From positions 930,001-994,000 of the forward strand of contig NZ_CP102630.1 in NCBI RefSeq assembly GCF_024721605.1: a stretch of 64,000 nt of DNA, given 5' to 3'. A model generated the notes under the pieces. The model was not told the origin of the DNA and ran no database searches. It worked only from the letters and a program-made list of their open reading frames with translations. Of this stretch, positions 7,660 to 21,712 are shown piece after piece (within the stretch, counting starts at the first letter, position 1; every line of letters begins with the position of its first letter). Source of the DNA: Sphingomicrobium flavum (GTDB taxonomy: Bacteria; Pseudomonadota; Alphaproteobacteria; Sphingomonadales; Sphingomonadaceae). The position numbers and the translations under genes were made by a program.

Positions 7660-9270
7660 ATGGTCAGTCAGAAAACGAAAGCCCGCCTCGAAATCCGGCA
7701 GGCCCGGCGTAGCGACATTAGCGGCATCGTTGCGCTAACGACGCGCGTCTATCAGGATTTCGTCCCCTATTCGCGCGGCGAAATCCAGGGCCAGCTCAAC
7801 AATTACCCCGAGGGCTGCTTTGTCGCGGTCCTCGACAAGGATGTGGTGGGCTACTGCGCCTCCATGCGGCTGTCGGGTACAATAGCGCTCGAACCCCATA
7901 CCTGGCGCGAAATCACCGGTGGTGGCTATGGCAGCCGCCACGATCCCACCGGCGACTGGCTCTACGGCTATGAATTATGCGTTTCGCCCGACGTGCGCGG
8001 CACGCGCATCGGTCGGCGCCTCTACGAAGCACGGCGCAAGCTGGCCGAAGAGCTGGAACTGACCGGCATCGCCTTTGGCGGGCGCATGCCTCGCTACCGC
8101 CGCGCCCGGCGCAAGGTCACCGGCCCCAACAATTATCTCGCCAAGGTCATGACGGGCGAGCTCCACGATCCCGTCATCCGCTTCCAGCTTGCCAACGGCT
8201 TCGAGCCAATCGGCGTGCTCAAGGCCTATCTGCGCGAAGACGAAGCTTCGATGGGCCACGCCATCCACATGGTCTGGCGCAACCCCTATGTGGACCGCGA
8301 AAGCCCCAAGAAGTTTCGCCTGCCGCGCGGCGTGGAAAGCGTGCGCATCGCCACCTGCCAGCTCCAGGCGCGCAGTGTGAAGGACTTCGAAGAGTTTATC
8401 GACAATGTCCGCTACTTCGTTGATGTTGCATCGGATTATGAGGCTGACTTCATCCTCTTCCCCGAGCTGTTCACGCTCATGCTGCTGTCCTACGAACAAG
8501 AGGAATTGAGCCCGCAACAGGCGATCGAGCGGTTAAGCGAATATACGCCCCGCATCCGCGATGCCTTCACGGAAATGGCGATGAAATATAATATCAACAT
8601 CATCGGCGGTTCGCATCCCACGCGCACCGATGATGGCGATATCCAGAATGTCGCCTTCGTCTGCCTGCGCGACGGCGCGGTGCACGAACAGGAAAAGATC
8701 CACCCCACGCCCAACGAACGTTACTGGTGGAACATCAAGGGTGGCGACGGCATAGATGCCATTCCGACCGACTGCGGCCCGATCGGTGTGCTGATCTGCT
8801 ATGACAGCGAATTTCCGGAACTGGCCCGCCGCCTTGTGGATGAAGGCGCACGGATCATCTTCACGCCCTTCTGCACCGACAGCCGCCAGGGCTATCTGCG
8901 CGTGCGCTATTGCTGCCAGGCCCGCGCGATCGAAAACCAATGCTATGTCGTCATGAGCGGCAATGTGGGCAATCTGCCCAACGTCCACAATATGGACATC
9001 CAATATGCCCAATCGTGCATCCTGACGCCGTGCGATTTTCCCTTCGCGCGTGACGGCATTGCCGCGGAAGCGACCGAAAATGTCGAGACGCTGACCATCA
9101 GTGACGTCAATCTGGCCGATTTGAGCTGGGCGCGTGCCGAAGGGACCGTCCGCAACCTGGCAGACCGCCGCTTCGACCTTTATGACATCAAATGGGACCC
9201 CAAGGGCGCACACGGCAAACCCGCGCCGCGAAAGGATCCGTTGGGGACGTCCGCGCCCGGCGGCGGCTAG
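7660..9270 (+). CDS. GNAT acetyltransferase-like / carbon-nitrogen hydrolase fusion protein
   Basis: A 536-residue two-domain protein. Residues ~10-215 look like a GNAT N-acetyltransferase: IRQARRSDISGIVAL at the N-terminus and the acetyl-CoA loop region VSPDVRGTRIGRRLYEARR. Residues ~225-510 are a nitrilase-superfamily hydrolase with the Glu-Lys-Cys triad: E in FILFPELFT, K in EQEKIHPTPNE, C in IGVLICYDSEFPE. This fusion is a known bacterial family of uncertain substrate; acylated amine or amide turnover is plausible but unproved. The start at 7660 has an AAGGAAACGGGG site. It probably shares the icd transcript and overlaps the convergent 9267-9494 gene by 4 nt. Confidence 0.88.
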   Translation: MVSQKTKARLEIRQARRSDISGIVALTTRVYQDFVPYSRGEIQGQLNNYPEGCFVAVLDKDVVGYCASMRLSGTIALEPHTWREITGGGYGSRHDPTGDWLYGYELCVSPDVRGTRIGRRLYEARRKLAEELELTGIAFGGRMPRYRRARRKVTGPNNYLAKVMTGELHDPVIRFQLANGFEPIGVLKAYLREDEASMGHAIHMVWRNPYVDRESPKKFRLPRGVESVRIATCQLQARSVKDFEEFIDNVRYFVDVASDYEADFILFPELFTLMLLSYEQEELSPQQAIERLSEYTPRIRDAFTEMAMKYNINIIGGSHPTRTDDGDIQNVAFVCLRDGAVHEQEKIHPTPNERYWWNIKGGDGIDAIPTDCGPIGVLICYDSEFPELARRLVDEGARIIFTPFCTDSRQGYLRVRYCCQARAIENQCYVVMSGNVGNLPNVHNMDIQYAQSCILTPCDFPFARDGIAAEATENVETLTISDVNLADLSWARAEGTVRNLADRRFDLYDIKWDPKGAHGKPAPRKDPLGTSAPGGG

Positions 9271-9494
9271 CCGATGTCCGAGCTTTCGACCATCGTCAAT
9301 GCGTCGGGCGTATGCGCTGCGCGCTCTTCGGTTTCGCAGGTTTCGACCAGATATTTGGGATTATCTCCCGACGCCTTGACGTCATAATCGTCGATCGTGC
9401 AATTTTCGGTCAGCCGCTTGATGACATGACCCTTGGTTTCGCCTTGGCTGGTATTCCACTTGACCACGTCACCGCGGTGGAAGTCATTACTCAT
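9267..9494 (-). CDS. Small DUF2945 / hypervirulence-associated TUDOR-domain protein
   Basis: A 75-residue soluble protein starting MSNDFHRGDVVKWNTSQGET and continuing GHVIKRLTEN, with YLVETCETEERAAHTPDAL at the C-terminus. This matches the small TUDOR-like family often annotated as DUF2945 or hypervirulence-associated protein; no biochemical role is established. The ATG at 9494 is preceded by AAAAGGAGAAGG, an excellent ribosome-binding site, which argues against the longer frame from 9536. It converges on the GNAT-nitrilase gene with a 4-nt overlap. Confidence 0.75.
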   Translation of the reverse strand: MSNDFHRGDVVKWNTSQGETKGHVIKRLTENCTIDDYDVKASGDNPKYLVETCETEERAAHTPDALTMVESSDIG

Positions 9495-9580
9495 GATCCT
9501 TCTCCTTTTGCGGTGAAAAACTGCGATTTCGATCATTTGTGCCCGTGACTTCGACGGCCCGTTCTGTTTGAAGGACAGTT

Positions 9581-13664
<4,084 letters not shown>

Positions 13665-13719
13665 GGCCTCTCCCCTTGCATCATGCCCCCACATAACGGC
13701 TCAGTACGGGGGATTATCC

Positions 13720-14673
13720 ATGGAATATGTGTTGTTCGCGGTCGTCTTTTTCGTCCTGATGTATATTGCATCGGGCATCAAGATCGTTCGTCAGGGCCAT
13801 CGCTACACAATCGAGCATTTCGGTCGCTTCACCCGAACCGCCACCCCCGGCTTCCATTTCGTGCCCCCGGTTTTCCAGCGGGTTGGCCATAAAATCAACA
13901 TGATGGAACAGGTCGTTGATATTCCGGGTCAGGAAATCATCACCAAGGATAATGCCATGGTGTCGGTCGATGGCGTGGTCTTCTTCCAGGTGCTGGACGC
14001 CTCCAAGGCGGCCTATGAGGTGTCCGATCTCTATTCCTCGCTGATGGCGCTCTCGACGACGAACCTGCGCACCGTGATGGGATCGATGGACCTGGATGAG
14101 ACCCTCTCCAAGCGCGACCAGATCAATGCCAGCCTGCTGGCCGTCGTCGATCAGGCCACCGAAGCCTGGGGCGTCAAGATCACCCGCGTCGAAATCAAGG
14201 ACATCCGCCCGCCCGCTGACATCGTCAACGCCATGACCCGTCAGATGAAGGCCGAACGCGAAAAGCGCGCCGCCATCCTGGAAGCCGAAGGCCATCGCCA
14301 GAGCGAGATCCTGCGTGCAGAGGGCGAAAAGCAGAGCCAGATCCTCGAAGCGGAAGGCGAGCGCGAAGCGGCTTATGCCGCCGCCGATGCTCGCATCCGA
14401 CTGGCCGAGGCCGAAGCCAAGGCGACCGAGCTGGTTTCCAACGCCATTGCCAGCGGGGACGCACAGGCGATCAATTACTTCGTCGCCCAGAAATATGTCG
14501 AAGCCATCAGCAAGTTCGCCACCTCCCCCAACGCCAAGACCATCCTCTTCCCGGTGGAGGCAACTCAGCTGATCGGTTCGCTGGGCGGCATCGGTGAAAT
14601 TGCCAAGGAGGCGCTGGGCGACCATGTCGTCAAGGCCAGCGCCGTCGGCAGCGTGCCGAAGAGCGGCCAATAA
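13720..14673 (+). CDS. SPFH/Band 7 membrane protein (stomatin/QmcA-like)
   Basis: A 317-residue stomatin-type protein: an N-terminal membrane segment (YVLFAVVFFVLMYIASGI), then the SPFH domain from about residue 20 (IVRQGHRYTIEHFGRFTRTA, QVVDIPGQEIITKDNA, DLDETLSKRDQIN) and a coiled-coil rich in EAEG repeats (about residues 180-230). Such proteins form large rings in membrane microdomains and partner with NfeD proteins and proteases such as FtsH; the partner gene follows directly (stop and start overlap as TAATG). It is transcribed divergently from the CitE-like lyase. Confidence 0.92.
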   Translation: MEYVLFAVVFFVLMYIASGIKIVRQGHRYTIEHFGRFTRTATPGFHFVPPVFQRVGHKINMMEQVVDIPGQEIITKDNAMVSVDGVVFFQVLDASKAAYEVSDLYSSLMALSTTNLRTVMGSMDLDETLSKRDQINASLLAVVDQATEAWGVKITRVEIKDIRPPADIVNAMTRQMKAEREKRAAILEAEGHRQSEILRAEGEKQSQILEAEGEREAAYAAADARIRLAEAEAKATELVSNAIASGDAQAINYFVAQKYVEAISKFATSPNAKTILFPVEATQLIGSLGGIGEIAKEALGDHVVKASAVGSVPKSGQ

Positions 14674-15131
14674 TGGGCGAGATCGATCCCGGCATCGCCT
14701 GGGTCGTCTTCGGCGTCCTGCTGTTGGCGGCTGAACTGATGGCCCCCGGCGTGTTCCTCGCCTTTATTGGTGCAGCTGCCGTTATCACCGGCATCTTCAC
14801 CTGGATGTTCGACCTTGGCCTAACCTTCCAGCTCGCGCTGTTCGCGCTCTACACCGCCGTCGCCGTTTATATCGGCAAGAAGATCTACGCCCAGCCCGTC
14901 ATCGATGAGAGCGACGGCACGCTGAACGAGCGCGCGATCCAGTTGGTCGGCAAGAAAGTGACCGCGCTCGGCACCTTCGATCATGGCGAAGGGCGGGTGC
15001 GGTTGGGCGACAGCGTATGGAATGCGCGCTCCGACCGCGCTGTCGTCGATGGCGACCGACTGGAAGTCACCGCCGTCGATGGCACCTGCCTGATCGTCGA
15101 TACACCCCGCGCCTTGCCGCCGCAGGGATAG
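14673..15131 (+). CDS. NfeD-family membrane protein
   Basis: A 152-residue protein with three hydrophobic segments in the first ~75 residues (ITG-rich LLLAAELMAPGVFLAFIGAA and neighbours) and a C-terminal OB-fold-like soluble domain (VTALGTFDHGEGRVRLGDSV, WNARSD). This is the short NfeD form that pairs with SPFH proteins. Its start overlaps the preceding SPFH gene by one base (TAATG), supporting a functional pair in membrane organisation. No protease domain is present. Confidence 0.9.
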   Translation: MGEIDPGIAWVVFGVLLLAAELMAPGVFLAFIGAAAVITGIFTWMFDLGLTFQLALFALYTAVAVYIGKKIYAQPVIDESDGTLNERAIQLVGKKVTALGTFDHGEGRVRLGDSVWNARSDRAVVDGDRLEVTAVDGTCLIVDTPRALPPQG

Positions 15132-15189
15132 GATCGGAAATTTCATGCCGCGATGCTCACCCGTCACCAACTGACCGCAGCGGGCCGTA

Positions 15190-15735
15190 CTAGGGCTGCT
15201 GGGTGCGCCTCAAGAGGCTGGTGTCATAGCCGAGCGCGCCGGCGCGGGCGATAAGTGCCTGCACCTGCGCCGCGCCGGGCTTGGGATCGCGCGACAATAG
15301 CCACAGATAGCGGCCCGAGGGATCGCCGACGATCGCCCAACGATAATCATCGTCGCGGTCCAGCACCCAATAATCGCCATAGAAGGGTCCGAAGAAGCTG
15401 ACCTTCAGCTTGGCATTGGTGGCGGTGTCGACGATCTTGGCCTTGCCCTTGGCATCGTCCAAGCTGCCGTCTGGCTTGCGGCAGCGGTTGACCACGCCGA
15501 TCTTGCCATCATCGCGCAGCGTATAATCGGCGGTGACACCCTCGCAATTCTTCTGGAAGCCCTGTTCATAGCGCGCCAATTCGTACCAGCGGCCCGCATA
15601 GCGCTCCAGATCGACCGATTTGGCAGGCTCGGGCACGGCCACATTGCCGACCGGGTGGCGGTCGAACAGCGTCGTGCAGCCGACCAGCAGCAAGGCTGCA
15701 GCCGTCACGGCAGGAATGGCGATCAATTTGCGCAA
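15190..15735 (-). CDS. Outer-membrane lipoprotein of the lipocalin family (Blc-like)
   Basis: A bacterial lipocalin: lipoprotein signal RKLIAIPAVTAAALLLVGC with lipobox LVGC, then the lipocalin signature YAGRWYELARYEQGFQKNC, and later VVNRCRKPDG and the family end region YRWAIVGDPSGRYLWLLSR. It probably binds lipids at the outer membrane and is often linked to envelope stress. The start is uncertain. I favour TTG at 15735 because it gives a standard signal peptide and lies behind GGAG; a GTG at 15768 would add 11 residues with an unusual CRCWSP stretch. Confidence 0.85.
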   Translation of the reverse strand: MRKLIAIPAVTAAALLLVGCTTLFDRHPVGNVAVPEPAKSVDLERYAGRWYELARYEQGFQKNCEGVTADYTLRDDGKIGVVNRCRKPDGSLDDAKGKAKIVDTATNAKLKVSFFGPFYGDYWVLDRDDDYRWAIVGDPSGRYLWLLSRDPKPGAAQVQALIARAGALGYDTSLLRRTQQP

Positions 15736-15786
15736 AGTTGGGCTCCAGCAGCGACAGTTCTTTCCCACCCAACCTTAGCCGCAGGC

Positions 15787-16242
15787 CTAAGTTCCGCTCG
15801 GCAAAGGCGCACGATCGGGCTCGATGAAGCCCAGACGCGCTTCCACGCTCATCAGTCGCGCCTCGCTGTAAAAGCCAAGGCACCAGTCGCGCCTGCCCAC
15901 GGGCGAGGCCAGCAGAACATTGACGAACTCGACGTCGCTCGCACCATCGGCATGCAGCATCTGGAAGTGCCGTACCCCCGCAAGATAGGTCCTGGTGATG
16001 GTGTCATGATAGCCCTGCGTCTCGTCATTCACCCCGCCCACACTTTCGTTGAAGCGGCGGATGATGCCGGGCAGTTCGGCGTCGAGGTCGATCTCGGGAT
16101 GGTGGCGGAGAAGATAGGCGGTGGCGGCCAGATGCGCTTCATGCGTCCAATCGGCGCGCACCAGACTGCAGGCCAGCAGGCCCTCGCCTAGCCGCCTGAT
16201 TTCTGCGTCGGATTCGAAAAATCTGATGGGGTGCTCGGTCAT
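15787..16242 (-). CDS. Conserved hypothetical protein, 151 residues
   Basis: I do not recognise a named family. The protein is soluble, without signal or membrane segments. Its most striking features are ADWTHEAHLAATAYLLRHHP near residue 30, a His-rich stretch, and GGVNDETQGYHDTITRTYL near residue 75; the spaced His residues could form a metal site, but that is a guess. It lies between the lipocalin and pckA genes, all on the minus strand, with 40 bases to the pckA stop. Confidence 0.7.
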   Translation of the reverse strand: MTEHPIRFFESDAEIRRLGEGLLACSLVRADWTHEAHLAATAYLLRHHPEIDLDAELPGIIRRFNESVGGVNDETQGYHDTITRTYLAGVRHFQMLHADGASDVEFVNVLLASPVGRRDWCLGFYSEARLMSVEARLGFIEPDRAPLPSGT

Positions 16243-16281
16243 CGACCGGGGTCTCCTTTTCCCCGGCCGATGACCGGGCTT

Positions 16282-17889
16282 TTACACGTTTGCGGGTTGT
16301 ACGGGGCCAGCTTCTCGCACCCCTTGGTCCACATGTTCCGCAAATTGCGCAAAATTGTCATTGAACAGGTCGACCAGCTTGGCCGCCGTGGCATCATAGC
16401 CTTCCTTGTCCGCCCAGGTGCTGCGCGGATCGAGGATCGCCGTGTCCACGCCCGGAACCGCCACCGGCACTTCGAAGCCGAAGTTCGGATCCTTTCGGAA
16501 TTCGACATTGTTCAGGCTGCCATCGAGCGCGGCGTTCAAGAGCGCACGGGTCGCCTTGATCGGCATGCGATTGCCGACGCCATATTTACCGCCTGTCCAA
16601 CCGGTATTGACCAGCCAGCAGGTCACGCCGCCCTTGGCGATACGTTCCTTCAGCAGGTTACCGTAAACGGTGGGGTGACGCGGCATGAAGGGCGCGCCAA
16701 AGCAGGTCGAGAAGGTCGCTTCCGGTTCGGTCACGCCAATTTCAGTGCCCGCCACCTTGGCGGTATAGCCCGACAGGAAGTGATACATCGCCTGATCGGG
16801 CGTCAGACGCGCGATCGGGGGCAGCACGCCAAAGGCATCGGCTGTCAGCATGATGATGTTCTTGGGCACCGGGCCCATATTCTTTTCGGACGTATTGGGG
16901 ATGTAATCGATCGGATAGGCACCGCGGCTATTTTCGGCCAGGCTCGCATCGTCGAAATCAAGCTCGCGCGTGACCGGGTCCATCACGACATTTTCCAGCA
17001 CCGTTCCGAACTTGCGGGTGGTGCCGTAGATTTCGGGTTCGGCTTCTTCGGACAGGCGGATCATCTTGGCATAGCAGCCGCCTTCGAAATTGAAGACTGC
17101 CGTATCCGACCAACCATGTTCGTCATCGCCGATCAGCGTGCGGCTGGTATCGGCCGACAACGTGGTCTTGCCGGTGCCCGACAGGCCGAAGAAGATGGCG
17201 GTATCGCCATCGGGGCCCATATTGGCCGAACAATGCATCGGCATGATGCCGTCCTGCGGGAGCAGGAAGTTCAAGAGGCCGAAGACCGACTTCTTCATTT
17301 CGCCGCCATATTCGGTGCCGCCGATCAGGATCAGCTTCTTTTCAAGGCTGACGGCAATGACGGTTTCGCTGCGGCAGCCATGGCGCTCGGGATTGGCGCG
17401 GAAGCTGGGCAGGTCGATGATGGTATATTCAGGATCGAAGCCCGGCAGTTCATCGCTTTCCGGACGCACCAGCATCGTGCGGATAAACAGGTTGTGCCAG
17501 GCATATTCGTTGACGACGCGCACGCGCACACGATGTTCGGGCTGCGACCCGCCGAACAGGTCGGCGCAGAACAATTCCTTCTTGTCGGCCAGCGCCACCT
17601 TGAAGTCGTCATAGAGCGTGTCGAAATGCTCCTGGCTCATCGGCACGTTGGTCTTGCCCCACCAGACGGTGTCAGCCGAGACGCTGTCCTTGACGATATA
17701 TTTGTCCTTGGCGCTGCGACCGGTGTGCTTGCCGGTTTTCACGACCAGCGGGCCATGCTTGGCCAGCTTGCCCTCGCCGCGCTCGACCGCCTGTTCGACA
17801 AGCGGTGCGGTGGTGAGATTCCAGTGGATGGTGGCTGCGGTGGTGATTCCCTGCTGGTCCAGGCCTTTGGCAGGCGTCCGTGCGGTCAC
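16282..17889 (-). CDS. pckA: Phosphoenolpyruvate carboxykinase (ATP)
   Basis: Gluconeogenic conversion of oxaloacetate to PEP. The 535-residue ATP-type enzyme shows [24 protein letters not shown], the P-loop [20 protein letters not shown], the metal site [10 protein letters not shown], and the C-terminal [15 protein letters not shown]. The start is GTG at 17889, behind AAAGGAAATCGC; an upstream in-frame ATG at 18018 would overlap the divergent gene region. The gene faces chvI across 170 bp containing a 14-bp palindrome. In Agrobacterium pckA is reported to be under ChvG-ChvI control, so the same may hold here. Confidence 0.96.
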   Translation of the reverse strand: MTARTPAKGLDQQGITTAATIHWNLTTAPLVEQAVERGEGKLAKHGPLVVKTGKHTGRSAKDKYIVKDSVSADTVWWGKTNVPMSQEHFDTLYDDFKVALADKKELFCADLFGGSQPEHRVRVRVVNEYAWHNLFIRTMLVRPESDELPGFDPEYTIIDLPSFRANPERHGCRSETVIAVSLEKKLILIGGTEYGGEMKKSVFGLLNFLLPQDGIMPMHCSANMGPDGDTAIFFGLSGTGKTTLSADTSRTLIGDDEHGWSDTAVFNFEGGCYAKMIRLSEEAEPEIYGTTRKFGTVLENVVMDPVTRELDFDDASLAENSRGAYPIDYIPNTSEKNMGPVPKNIIMLTADAFGVLPPIARLTPDQAMYHFLSGYTAKVAGTEIGVTEPEATFSTCFGAPFMPRHPTVYGNLLKERIAKGGVTCWLVNTGWTGGKYGVGNRMPIKATRALLNAALDGSLNNVEFRKDPNFGFEVPVAVPGVDTAILDPRSTWADKEGYDATAAKLVDLFNDNFAQFAEHVDQGVREAGPVQPANV

Positions 17890-17939
17890 GCGATTTCCTT
17901 TCAAATCGTATCCGCGCGCCGGTCCCTCACCGCCGCTTA

Positions 17940-17953
17940 CGCATACGTATGCG
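17940..17953. promoter_or_regulatory. 14-bp perfect palindrome between pckA and chvI
   Basis: CGCATACGTATGCG is a perfect inverted repeat, 51 bases before pckA and 107 bases before chvI. Its location in a divergent promoter region suggests a transcription-factor site. The factor is unknown; ChvI-type OmpR regulators usually prefer direct repeats, so another regulator is equally possible. Confidence 0.5.
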
Positions 17954-18059
17954 CACGGCCTATAGCGAGGCGATGCAGACTGGTCAAAAAGCGCGGTCTC
18001 GCTTGTGTAACGGTCCATCGCTGGCTAGGCCAAAGCCACGGAATCGCAAGGGGATCGAA

Positions 18060-18785
18060 GTGAGCCAAGTGATCGCGCTGGTCGATGATGACCGCAATAT
18101 CCTGACTTCCGTCTCCATCGCGCTGCAGGCAGAGGGATTCGTCACCCGTGTCTATACCGACGGCCAGGCCGCGCTGAAGGCCTTGACCGAGAACCCGCCC
18201 GACCTGGCGGTGTTCGATATCAAGATGCCGCAAATGGACGGAATGGAGCTCTTGCGCCGCGTGCGTGAAAGTGGCGGCGCGCTGGGCGTGATGCCGGTCA
18301 TCTTCCTCACCTCCAAGGATGACGAGCTGGACGAAGCGCTCGGCCTCGCCATGGGCGCGGATGATTATATTTCCAAACCCTTCTCCCAGCGCCTGCTCAT
18401 CGCCCGCATCCGCGCCATCCTGCGCCGCCAGCAATTGGCGACGGGCACCGACAATGGCGACGGCAAGGCCGAAGCCGATGCGCCGCTGATGGAGCGCGGG
18501 CGGCTGACCATGGATCCGGCGCGCCACAAGGTCAGCTGGGATGGCAAGAATGTCACCCTGACCGTCACCGAATTCTTGATCCTAGAAGCGCTCGCCCAGC
18601 GTCCCGGCGTGGTCAAATCGCGTAATCAGTTGCTCGACGTCGCCTATCAGGACGATGTCTATGTCGATGATCGCACCATCGACAGCCACATCAAGCGCAT
18701 CCGCCGAAAGTTTCGCAGCGTTGATGGCGAATTTGACGGCATCGAAACCCTGTACGGCGTCGGTTACCGCTTCGGCGAGGAATGA
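18060..18785 (+). CDS. chvI: Response regulator ChvI (OmpR/PhoB type)
   Basis: DNA-binding response regulator of 241 residues. The receiver domain has the acidic pocket VDDD (residues 8-11), the phospho-acceptor Asp53 in [11 protein letters not shown], and the Lys in [10 protein letters not shown]. The C-terminal winged helix spans about residues 145-240 ([43 protein letters not shown]). The start is GTG at 18060, behind AAGGGGATC. Its stop overlaps chvG by 4 nt. Gene order with chvG, hprK, rapZ and PTS genes is the conserved alphaproteobacterial ChvGI locus, linked to envelope/acid stress and carbon control. Confidence 0.92.
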   Translation: MSQVIALVDDDRNILTSVSIALQAEGFVTRVYTDGQAALKALTENPPDLAVFDIKMPQMDGMELLRRVRESGGALGVMPVIFLTSKDDELDEALGLAMGADDYISKPFSQRLLIARIRAILRRQQLATGTDNGDGKAEADAPLMERGRLTMDPARHKVSWDGKNVTLTVTEFLILEALAQRPGVVKSRNQLLDVAYQDDVYVDDRTIDSHIKRIRRKFRSVDGEFDGIETLYGVGYRFGEE

Positions 18786-20350
18786 GCGAGCCGCACCCCG
18801 ATATCGAGCAGGACGAGGCCGGCCTAGAACTGGTCTGGTCGCGCCGCTGGACCCTGATGCACCGCATCCTGGCGGTCAATGTGCTGTTGGTGCTGATGTT
18901 CGCGCTCGCGGTGCTGTGGCTCAATGCCTATCGCAACCAGCTGCGCGAAGACCGGATGGAGCAGGTGGCGCAATTGGTGACCGCCGCTGCCGCCGCCAGC
19001 AATCTTTCGAGCGCGTCCGATCGCGATGCGCTACTTGCGGCGATGGCGGGCGCAGGCGGCCCCCGCTACCGGCTCTATGATGCCGAGGGCGCGTTGATTG
19101 CCGATAGTTGGAATGCCACCAATCCCACCTATCGCCTGCGCGATCCGGACGAACAGGAGTGGCAGAAGGACGTCGCGCGCGCATTGGACAGCGGCTTCAA
19201 CGCGCTGGTGGGCGAACCCCCGACCGAGGAATTTGCCGAACCCGCGCAGGATCGCGCCGAGGCCTGGCCCGAAGCGATTGCGGCGCGCAATGGCGAACCC
19301 GCCATGCGCATGCGCAACGCTCCCGAGCGGACCCCCGTCTTCTCGGCGGCCGCCCGCGCGGGCGATGGCGTCTTGCTCGGCACGCTCAATGATCGCAGCT
19401 TCACCCGCACCGTGCGCCGCGAACGCGCGGGGATCGCCATTGCCTTGGGCGGGTCGGTATTGCTCGCGGTCTTGCTGTCCATCTTCCTGTCGCGCACCAT
19501 CGCCCGGCCTTTGCGCCGCATCGCCATCGCTGCCCACCGCGTGCGCCTCGGCCGTGCCCGCGCCGTGCGCGTACCGCGTCTGCCCTCACGCAAGGATGAA
19601 ATCGGCCTCCTCGCGCGCGCCGTCAGCGACATGAGCCGTGCCTTGCGGCGGCGCATCGACAAAACCGAGGCCTTCGCCGCTGACGTGACGCATGAACTCA
19701 AGAACCCCCTCGCCTCACTGCGCTCCGCCGTCGATGGTCTCGACCGGATCGAGGACCCGGACCTGCGCCGGCAATTGCTCGATGTGGTCAAGCAGGACGT
19801 GCAGCGGCTTGACCGGCTGGTCAGCGACATCAGCGAAGCCGCTCGTACCGACGCCGAGCTCACCCGCGCCCAGTTCGAACCCATCGATATTGGCGACCTG
19901 GTCGACCAGCTGGTGTCGAGCTGGGAAGAACGGCGCGAACTGGGCACCGTCAATTTGGCCTATGCCCGCCCGCGCAAGGGCAGCGCGATGGTGGCCGGCG
20001 AAGGACAGCGCCTGGCGCGCGCGATCGATAATCTGATCGACAATGCGATCAGTTTTTCGCCAAGCGAGGGTCTGGTGGAAATCAGTGTCATCAATACTGG
20101 CGAGCGCATCCGCGTGCAGGTCAAGGATGAGGGGCCGGGCGTCCCAGAGGACCAGCGCGGGCGCATTTTCAAGCGCTTCCATTCCAACCGTCCCGGAACG
20201 GAAAGCTTCGGCCAGCATTCCGGCCTTGGCCTTGCCATTGCCAGCGAGATTGTCGAGGGCCATGACGGCAAGATCAGGGTTGAGGATCGCAGCGACGGAC
20301 AAAGCGGTGCGGCCTTCACGATCAGCCTGCCCGCATGGGGAGTCGAATGA
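18782..20350 (+). CDS. chvG: Sensor histidine kinase ChvG
   Basis: Membrane sensor kinase of 522 residues. One membrane helix lies at about residues 25-47 ([20 protein letters not shown]), then a ~160-residue periplasmic sensing domain, a second helix near 215-240 ([20 protein letters not shown]), HAMP linker, dimerisation box [19 protein letters not shown] with phospho-acceptor His304, and ATPase motifs [14 protein letters not shown] (N), DEGPGVPED (G1) and [16 protein letters not shown] (G2). It overlaps chvI and hprK by 4 nt on either side. In relatives an exported inhibitor ExoR controls this kinase; no exoR is seen here. Confidence 0.92.
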   Translation: MSEPHPDIEQDEAGLELVWSRRWTLMHRILAVNVLLVLMFALAVLWLNAYRNQLREDRMEQVAQLVTAAAAASNLSSASDRDALLAAMAGAGGPRYRLYDAEGALIADSWNATNPTYRLRDPDEQEWQKDVARALDSGFNALVGEPPTEEFAEPAQDRAEAWPEAIAARNGEPAMRMRNAPERTPVFSAAARAGDGVLLGTLNDRSFTRTVRRERAGIAIALGGSVLLAVLLSIFLSRTIARPLRRIAIAAHRVRLGRARAVRVPRLPSRKDEIGLLARAVSDMSRALRRRIDKTEAFAADVTHELKNPLASLRSAVDGLDRIEDPDLRRQLLDVVKQDVQRLDRLVSDISEAARTDAELTRAQFEPIDIGDLVDQLVSSWEERRELGTVNLAYARPRKGSAMVAGEGQRLARAIDNLIDNAISFSPSEGLVEISVINTGERIRVQVKDEGPGVPEDQRGRIFKRFHSNRPGTESFGQHSGLGLAIASEIVEGHDGKIRVEDRSDGQSGAAFTISLPAWGVE

Positions 20351-20784
20351 CCAAATTGTCGAACCAGAATATGCATGCCACCTGTATCGCCAAACGTGGG
20401 CGCGGCGTCCTGTTGGCTGGGCCATCGGGCGTCGGCAAATCCGATCTGGCACTGCAGTTGATCTTCGATCGCGATTTCATGCTGGTATCCGACGATCAGA
20501 CCCTGTTGCGCGTCAGCGATGGTCAACTGCGCGCTTCAGCGCCGCCCTCCATCTCAGGCAAGATCGAAATTCGCGGGCTCGGTATTTTCGAAATGGCGAT
20601 GCAGGACGATGTCCCCATCGCGCTATATGTCGATCTGGCCGCCACGCCCGAACGGCTGCCCGACAATGAAGCGACCGAGCATCTCTACGGCGTCGATATC
20701 CCGCGGATCGCGCTCGATGGCCATACCGCCTCCGCCCCCGCCAAGGTCGAGCTTGCGCTTGATCGGCTGGGGCTGGATTTTTAG
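20347..20784 (+). CDS. hprK: HPr kinase/phosphorylase, short alphaproteobacterial form
   Basis: Phosphorylates HPr on its regulatory Ser. The 145 residues comprise only the catalytic C-terminal domain: P-loop LLAGPSGVGKSDLALQLI near residue 25, VSDDQTLL, and the HPrK signature EIRGLGIFEMAMQ near residue 80. The N-terminal domain of Firmicute enzymes is missing, as is usual in alphaproteobacteria. The ATG at 20347 overlaps the chvG stop by 4 nt. It is followed after 3 bases by rapZ and then by the HPr and IIA genes, its likely partners. Confidence 0.92.
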   Translation: MTKLSNQNMHATCIAKRGRGVLLAGPSGVGKSDLALQLIFDRDFMLVSDDQTLLRVSDGQLRASAPPSISGKIEIRGLGIFEMAMQDDVPIALYVDLAATPERLPDNEATEHLYGVDIPRIALDGHTASAPAKVELALDRLGLDF

Positions 20785-20787
20785 CCG

Positions 20788-21702
20788 GTGGCCGACCTCC
20801 CCCGCTTCCTGCTCGTGACCGGGATGTCGGGCGCCGGCAAGTCCTCGGTGCTCGATACGCTCGAAGACTGGGGCTGGGAGGTGATCGACAATCTGCCTCT
20901 CGGCATGTTGCGCAAATTCGTTTCCGGTGCGGGCTTTCGCGAAAAGCCGGTCTCGCTTGCGGTCGGCATGGATGTGCGCTCGCGCGGGTTCAATGCCGAC
21001 CGCCTGGTCGAAAAAGTCCGCGCCCTGGAAGGCGTCGTGCCTGAAATCCTCTACATCGACTGTGCGGGGGGCGAACTGATCCGCCGCTATGACGAGACCC
21101 GCCGCCGCCACCCCCTCGCCACCGACCGGCCCGCCGAAGACGGAATCTCGCTCGAACGCTCGCTCACCGGCCCGCTGCGCCAGGCTGCTGACAGCATCAT
21201 TGACACCACCGACATGAAGCCCGCGGACCTGCGCGATGAATTGCGTCGCCGCTATGCCGGTGCGCGCGACGAGCCTATCATCACCGTGGGCAGCTTCGGT
21301 TTTGCCCGCGGCGCCTCGCGCACGGCGGACCTGATGTTCGACATGCGCTTCATCGATAATCCTCACTGGATCGAGGAATTGCGCCCGCTGACCGGACTCG
21401 ATGCACCGGTTCAGGCTCATGTCAGCAGCGATCCGGCATGGTCCAAAACGCTCGACACGATCGAGGGATTGGTTCTCGACCTCATTCCGCGCTATGGGGC
21501 CGCGGGCAAAAATTATCTGACGGTCGCGTTCGGCTGCACCGGGGGGCGTCACCGGTCGGTGGCAGCGGCAGCGGAAATGGCGGAAAGGCTGCGAAAATCG
21601 GGATTGACGGTCAATGTCCGTCATCGCGATCTGACCTCCGCCCCGAGCGATACCATCGAGTCGCTGCCGGGTGATACCGGCAATGACAATTTGGAGCGGT
21701 AG
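20788..21702 (+). CDS. rapZ: RNase adapter protein RapZ
   Basis: Nucleotide-binding protein of 304 residues, GTG start. The P-loop is LLVTGMSGAGKSSVLDTLED at the N-terminus, then DVRSRGF, and the C-terminal domain signature VAFGCTGGRHRSVAAAAEM. In E. coli RapZ directs RNase E to the small RNA GlmZ and binds glucosamine-6-phosphate; GlmY/GlmZ RNAs are not known in alphaproteobacteria, so the target here is open. Its placement between hprK and the PTS genes is conserved. Confidence 0.92.
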   Translation: MADLPRFLLVTGMSGAGKSSVLDTLEDWGWEVIDNLPLGMLRKFVSGAGFREKPVSLAVGMDVRSRGFNADRLVEKVRALEGVVPEILYIDCAGGELIRRYDETRRRHPLATDRPAEDGISLERSLTGPLRQAADSIIDTTDMKPADLRDELRRRYAGARDEPIITVGSFGFARGASRTADLMFDMRFIDNPHWIEELRPLTGLDAPVQAHVSSDPAWSKTLDTIEGLVLDLIPRYGAAGKNYLTVAFGCTGGRHRSVAAAAEMAERLRKSGLTVNVRHRDLTSAPSDTIESLPGDTGNDNLER

Positions 21703-21712
21703 AAGAGAATTT

